Shown piece by piece: positions 8,901-12,992 of a stretch of 12,992 nucleotides of DNA; the stretch's first letter is position 1; each line of letters begins with the position of its first letter. The notes beneath the pieces are model-generated. The model worked only from the letters and a program-made list of their open reading frames with translations, did not search any database and was not told where the DNA came from. Source of the DNA: Hymenopellis radicata. Its lineage: Eukaryota > Basidiomycota > Agaricomycetes > Agaricales > Physalacriaceae. Location: contig JADNRX010001189.1 in NCBI GenBank assembly GCA_015501595.1, positions 1-12,992 of the forward strand. The letters run 5' to 3'. The translations under genes and the position numbers were made by a program.

Positions 8901-9280
8901 ATGGGGAGGTATAAATGTCGGTCGTGGATCACTGGATGACATGGGGAGATCATTCGACATTTCAGACACTCTAACAGCCACCTCATCAAACGTTTACACA
9001 CCATGTACTACACCTGGCTCGCTCGTCGTGGAGTATGTCTCCTTCCTTCTGCAGCGTCGGCACTGGATCTCACTCTGTTGACAGCCCCTCATGTCGTGGG
9101 TTGCGATGCAAACCTGTCTTCTGACTTTCGTGTTGTACAACAATGAAAAGTACGTCGCGCTCTTCTTTACGGGCCAATGTTCGTGTTCGTGCTAATGATC
9201 TTGCCAGAGTCCGCCCAAGATTCCTGACTCGCGGCCAGGTCGACCAGCTCCGGGCGACATCGGGCCTCATGACGCACTAA
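8901..9280 (+). CDS. Small single-pass membrane protein, four exons, 70 aa
   Basis: No exon is longer than 73 nt, so this gene is invisible to simple ORF finding. Exons are 8901-8908, 8966-9032, 9085-9149 and 9208-9280 (213 nt, in frame). The introns are 57 nt (GTATAA..TTTCAG), 52 nt (GTATGT..GTTGACAG) and 58 nt (GTACGT..GCTAATGATCTTGCCAG), all within the size range of neighbouring genes. The start context GATAACATGG is favourable. The product opens MGR, then a basic, amphipathic stretch HLIKRLHTMYYTWLARRG, one hydrophobic segment PLMSWVAMQTCLLTFVLY (~27-44), and a basic C-terminal part RPRFLTRGQVDQLRATSG ending LMTH. A short basic N-terminus, one membrane span and a charged tail are typical of small mitochondrial inner-membrane or ER proteins. 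I do not recognise the family, and the location is inference. The first exon of 8 nt is the weakest part of the model; a start in exon 2 (ATG 9003) is the alternative. Confidence 0.55.
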
Positions 9281-9286
9281 AGGCCT

Positions 9287-9320
9287 GAGGGATACCCTAG
9301 AGCCTGTGGAAGGGATACCC
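9287..9320. repeat. Two copies of an 11-bp near-palindrome AGGGATACCCT
   Basis: AGGGATACCCT occurs at 9287-9297 and again at 9310-9320, so the start points are 23 bases apart. Each copy has AGGG/CCCT arms around ATA. The pair lies immediately after the stop codon of the small membrane-protein gene, so it would be in the 3' UTR. The surrounding GCCTG is also partly repeated. This may be a small local duplication; a protein- or RNA-binding role is possible but not shown. Confidence 0.45.
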
Positions 9321-9600
9321 TGCAGCTCGGGCATCCACGCCACACACACATATGATTTCATGGACTACATTATAATCAGAGCATTGTATTTTTAGAATAG
9401 TAATGTGTACATTGTCAGCGCTATGAACCTTACGATAGTTTGGACGGCGGCTGCTCGAACCGCTGGTGGTCCTATCGACGCTGCAAACAAGTAACGGAGC
9501 AGATTAGTGCAACACATACACGAATGCATATGGATACACAAGAGTAGATGATTAAATTACAGTGATTGCGATGAATGTTCACGATACTAGGCTATACAGT
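9321..9600. other. Region between convergent genes, with a possible minus-strand terminal exon
   Basis: The space between the small plus-strand gene and the end of the Crinkler-like gene is AT-rich around 9360-9410 and probably carries both 3' ends. On the minus strand, an acceptor-like tract (CACTAATC..TTGTTTGCAG, ending at about 9481) is followed by an open frame. It reads SIGPPAVRAAAVQTIVR and a hydrophobic end FIALTMYTLLF, with a stop near 9394. This could be a 3' UTR intron and exon of the Crinkler-like transcript or a stray fragment. I cannot join it to the gene in frame, because that coding region ends with its own TGA at 9603-9601. Confidence 0.25.
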
Positions 9601-12472
9601 TCACTGATCGTGCTTGCCGACGGGGAAAAGAACATGTGGCGTCTTCTTTGGTTTAGGGTATCGCTGTGATCGTCTCGCTAAAACGCAGATTCCTGCGATG
9701 ACGATAACAACTAGGACATGTAACTCGCCAAGACTTGCTTCCCCATCCCCATCATCGAACCCAAGGACATGGCGCTTGTACCTCTCATCATTCAAAGGTG
9801 CAACAGGGCTGTCCAATTCCCTTGCATATCCTACTGCTTGGTCATCTGCGGCCTGCCACAACTCGTAGATACTCCATGTGCCTTTTCGCTGGTTACACCA
9901 CCCGTGATAGAAAAAGTCTTCCAACTTCGTCGGCGGGGTGGTGCGCCGCGTCGTAGGAGCCTTTAAATTCTTGTATTGAGGGTGGAAAGGCGATTCGGTC
10001 CATAGTGAAAGCGGTAGACCGCGGATATGGTTGAAGAATCTATCGACAATTTTGAACGAAGCCTCTGTAAGGTCCTCTCCGTTGGCAGTCCGGTCAAGTG
10101 TTACGCCCATCGTCGCTTCATACAACCCTACGAGTTTGATGTTTTTGAGCTCGATGATGCATAGCATCTTCAAGCTCAAAGCGAGGATATCAATTCGGCG
10201 TCGATCGACGGTATTGAATTCGAGTGCCACATGGTCTGCGACGCCTGCGCCGACAGCCAAACTCGTGTCTATCTTCTGATGCAATATCGACTGCACATCG
10301 CTTTCGCTAAAGTGCAGGACAGAGTACGTTGTCCGGGATTTCCGAAGATGCGGAGAAAGAACATCATTGACCCATTCCGGGGAACCATTGAACGGCGGTG
10401 GAATCTTGGCGTCCTTGTTATCCACGGCCTGGAAAATGTCCTTGTCTAGCTAGATAATATGCATGAGATTCGAGTCTGCAAGAAAGGTTTTCCAAGACTT
10501 ACTATGTTGCGGGTAATCTTGCTCGGAAAGGTGTAGTTTTCGGGGCACTTCTGCGAGAGCGTCACCATTCCCTCATCGAAGCACGCAGCCATGAATGCTT
10601 GGAAGGTCGGTTTTTTGACACGTTTCGTACCATCATCGGCGGGTACGTCTGGAGCGACGTCGGTATAGCTGTATCGAAATCGCGATCCGGACATTGGCGC
10701 CGACCCTTCTTGAATTAGTTTGTCGGCTTCGACTTGCCACTGGGACACGCCTCGCCCAACCAACGTAGTCAGAAACTGGATCGTCTGTGTATCCACCACC
10801 TTGCTCGCAATGTCGCGAAGGCAGGTGTCGAGTTGATCGACGTCAACGCTCTTTAGAGCCGGGAGTATGGGGTAGACAAGCGAACGTGGAACCTGGGGAG
10901 TCGCGGATCCTGAAGAGGAAGGGGAGTAATACGGTAGCCGATATTCGAATGTCTGGATGAAGCTGAGAACATCTGCCTTCAGCGTCTTGCCATGAAGAGC
11001 GACGGCCAAGCCCTTGATCTGAGCATGCGTGAAACCGACCCCCCCGACTACTTGTGGCTTGTTGTTCATGTCGGCCCAAGACGTTACTATTGACAGGCGT
11101 TCGACGAATGCAGAGCCTTGACCCTGTAACAGAACTAATGAAACAATTTCCTTTTCCTGTGCCTCGTAGATCGGGGTATAGAATGCGGATGCAAAGATAT
11201 CCTGTATATCAGTGACAGATGGGACCCTCGAGGTAGACGGTGACCCAGTCAAAGAATGAATGTGCGCCAGACGCGCTATTTCATCGTAGGCAAACACCAT
11301 GACGACGATTTTGGACTGACGGAAAAGGTCTCGGTTATCATCAAAATATGTCTATCAAGAGAGAAATCAGAACACGGACTGAACTGATGTTAAATAAAGG
11401 TTTGACTGACCAAAAGCCTTGTTAACGGCGACAAAGCTTGTTCGCTGGTGCCTTTAAGCAGGTCTGCAGGGAAATTGGCCTTATACCTTCGCAGAAAAAG
11501 ACGAACAGCTCTTTCGATGGCGCTTCTAATGCCCGCACGAGCCATCTCCAGCGTGAACTGAGAGGGGCATGACATAGCATCCCGCCCAAACTCGAATTGG
11601 ATAATAAAGTCATTCGAGTGACGATAAGTCCTAGCCCATGCACTAAAGGCGAGTCGTCCGAATGTGTGAGCAAAACTAGTTGCATTGTTCCTGTCCAGGA
11701 AAGCACCGATCGCTTTCACCAGCCGCGTAGAATCGCGGCGGGAAACATGAGGAGTAAAGAAGCCCCAGGTCGACACTGATGCCAGCTCGAAACAGAGTTG
11801 TATGGCGCATGTCAGGTCGTCGAATAGAGCCGAGCCAGAATTGAGAACTTTCATGAAGTCTGTCGGAGGCTCAACCTAGAGTAAGCAAATGTCAATCAGC
11901 GATGATATTGGTGACTTATGTACCATAAAACTCACCATTCCGAGTGCACCTGCTAAATAGATAGATCGTGAAGCATCGGCAGGATCCGAGTCTCCTTCAG
12001 GTCTCAGAGGACCAGATATGTTCTTCTCCGCTTGGTCGCTGCTATCGATGCGCACACGTTTTTGGATCGGGGAAGAGTCCTCTTCGATGCTCTTCCGCCG
12101 CTTCAAGTCTCGTCTTCCTAAGATAGCGAAATGAATACAGTCGGGATTGGCAATGAGGACCTGTGCCATCGGAAATGACCCAATGACGCGAAGCGATTCA
12201 TCAGGGATCCATGAGTTGAGGCTAGAAACATCGAGGTGACTGTCGTTCTTATCAAGGTTTATTTGGTATATGCCGTGTTCGTCTACCCTCCAATCGCATG
12301 CACAAGACATATCGTGTCTTCCTTGGATGAGAGAGGCAGCGCGACGACAGAAGTTCACAATGGTAATCCCATCATGAGAGATCGGGTACCAACTCTTGAG
12401 ATAGGGAGACCTCCCAACAGGTCTATGGCCAATGAGGACACAACGGAACTCATGCTGCGGAGTAGAAGTCAT
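9601..12472 (-). CDS. Crinkler-like protein: CRN-type N-terminus, degenerate NTPase, PD-(D/E)XK nuclease; four exons, 899 aa
   Basis: Minus-strand exons are 12472-11936, 11875-11411, 11351-10503 and 10449-9601; every exon length is a multiple of three. The introns are 60, 59 and 53 nt: GTGAGT..CTCTAG, GTCAGT..TTGATAG and GTAAGT..TATCTAG. The N-terminus (MTSTPQHEFRCVLIG, later GIYQINL and CIHFAIL, then a basic RRDLKRRKS stretch) has the layout of Crinkler-type ubiquitin-like headers. In the middle, IIQFEFG and IVVMVFAYDE (Asp357-Glu358) look like NTPase core strands with a Walker B. The expected Walker A position (~217-230, HVSRRDSTRL) lacks the GxxGxGK[S/T] loop, so ATP binding is doubtful. 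The last exon has a PD-(D/E)XK core: Glu ~694, RIDILAL (Asp ~704), IIELKN (Glu ~717, Lys ~719) and a Q-x-x-x-Y motif (QAVGY, 821-825). A hydrophobic stretch VLVVIVIAGICVLA (~863-876) is a membrane helix or a final strand. Upstream ATG 12649 would add 59 poorly protein-like residues. Confidence 0.7.
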
Positions 12473-12673
12473 TTCTTGGGGGAAAAGGGCGAGAGTGGTG
12501 CAAGATGGACAATAAACCTGTTGTTGATTTCGAGCAATCATCATCATGCAATGCCATTCGCACCAAATTGCCACGCTTCCAAGTCTCACGTGATGGGTTC
12601 TTGTCTTTTTGGGAGATATCGGCGGAGTTTGAAACACACTCCCTGACAACCACCACGTACGAATCCAACACTT
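12473..12673. promoter_or_regulatory. Short divergent intergenic region (presumed shared promoter)
   Basis: The start codons of the Crinkler-like gene (12472, minus) and the next gene (12674, plus) are 201 bases apart, so both promoters must share or overlap this stretch. No clear TATA or CCAAT element stands out. It contains an ATCATCATCAT run around 12538-12547. The minus-strand frame of the Crinkler-like gene stays open through it up to an ATG at 12649, which leaves the choice of its start unsettled. Confidence 0.4.
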
Positions 12674-12992
12674 ATGGATAACAACGTCCCAGACGCGTCT
12701 CTCCCTTCAAACCGTCGGCGCAGCCGCGATGACGATAGAAAATCAATGCGCTCAGTGCGTTCGTTTAAGTCTGGTAAGAGATGCGCCATAGACTCGTTGA
12801 ATTCCGTTAATGGAATCAACAGATTCCTCAGACGCGACTCTTGTCGCAGAGCGTTCGCCTCCTTCAAGTCCTCACTTGAAGGCTAATCTTGTAAAACGAG
12901 TATCTCCGCCATCCAGTCCACTCGCCAATCAGTCTTTCTCCACATTGCCGCAAGGGGGTTCCAAAATTAAAATTTCGTACACAGGGCTGTTT
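12674..12992 (+). CDS. N-terminal part of an unidentified Ser/Pro-rich protein (3' partial)
   Basis: Exon 1 runs from ATG 12674 to 12773. A 49-nt intron (12774-12822, GTAAGA..CGTTAATGG..ATCAACAG) is followed by exon 2, which stays open to the end of the window. Without splicing the frame stops at about 12884; with splicing it does not. The protein begins MDNNVPDASLPSNRRRSRDD, continues through a basic Arg/Ser stretch (KSMRSVRSFKS), then SDSSDATLVAERSPPSSPHL and RVSPPSSPLANQS. The two SPPSSP motifs are proline-directed phosphorylation-like sites, and the segment looks intrinsically disordered. No domain is visible in the ~90 residues available, so no function is proposed. It is transcribed divergently from the Crinkler-like gene. 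Confidence 0.7.

Noticed and set aside
8649..8939. Plus-strand 96-codon open frame upstream of and into the first exon of the small gene
   Set aside because: It is in frame with exon 1 of the small gene, but upstream residues are low-information and variable in texture; the ATG at 8901 has a better context. An extended N-terminus cannot be fully excluded.
8901..8948. Repeated ACATGGGGAG at 8900-8908 and 8940-8948 as a mobile-element duplication
   Set aside because: Only ten bases, with no terminal repeats or element between the copies; more likely chance or a small local duplication. Using the second copy as splice acceptor puts the small gene out of frame.
12473..12649. N-terminal extension of the Crinkler-like protein from ATG 12649
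   Set aside because: The added residues are rich in Cys, Trp and Met runs and do not look like a protein start of this family; it would also leave only 24 bases to the divergent start codon. ATG 12472 is preferred.
12586..12867. Minus-strand 93-codon open frame overlapping the last plus-strand gene
   Set aside because: It is antisense to a well-supported spliced plus-strand gene start and shows no domain or splice link to the Crinkler-like gene.
1..12992. tRNA, rRNA, CRISPR arrays or complete transposons
   Set aside because: No cloverleaf, repeat-spacer array or long terminal or inverted repeats were recognised by eye in the window.

Overview
This window looks like nuclear DNA of a mushroom-forming basidiomycete (Agaricomycetes). 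Genes sit on both strands. Coding regions are cut by many short introns of about 42-63 nt, mostly GT-AG with CTNAC/CTAAT-like branch points. Two families that are expanded in Agaricomycetes are present: a DUF6589 protein and a Crinkler-like NTPase/PD-(D/E)XK nuclease. All gene models were built by hand by joining open frames at splice signals. In each complete model the exon lengths sum to a multiple of three, except for one gene that carries a one-base frameshift.

Layout, left to right. Positions 3-317 (+) hold the Ser/Thr/Pro-rich C-terminal tail of a gene that starts outside the window. Positions 3179-319 (-) hold a four-exon DUF6589 gene whose stop codon lies one base from that of the first gene. 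Positions 3180-4060 are mostly non-coding, with a cluster of GTGACA motifs near the DUF6589 start and a decayed, ankyrin-like fragment on the minus strand (3769-3502). Positions 4061-5683 (+) hold a three-exon OXR1/TLDc gene. Positions 5916-7093 (+) hold a six-exon alpha/beta hydrolase of the proline iminopeptidase type. Positions 7439-8497 (+) hold an F-box-like protein with a one-base frameshift in the F-box and an apparent GC-AG intron. Positions 8901-9280 (+) appear to hold a compact four-exon gene for a 70-residue single-pass membrane protein, easily missed because no exon exceeds 73 nt. Positions 12472-9601 (-) hold a four-exon gene for an 899-residue protein with a Crinkler-like N-terminus, a degenerate NTPase-like middle and a PD-(D/E)XK nuclease domain. 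Positions 12674-12992 (+) hold the start of a Ser/Pro-rich protein of unknown function that runs off the end.

The genes do not form an obvious pathway. OXR1 (oxidative-stress protection, V-ATPase regulation in other eukaryotes) and the hydrolase are housekeeping-like. The DUF6589, F-box and Crinkler-type genes belong to lineage-expanded, fast-evolving families typical of accessory regions. The most interesting object is the Crinkler-NTPase-REase gene, followed by the hidden 70-residue gene and the broken F-box and ankyrin-like pieces.
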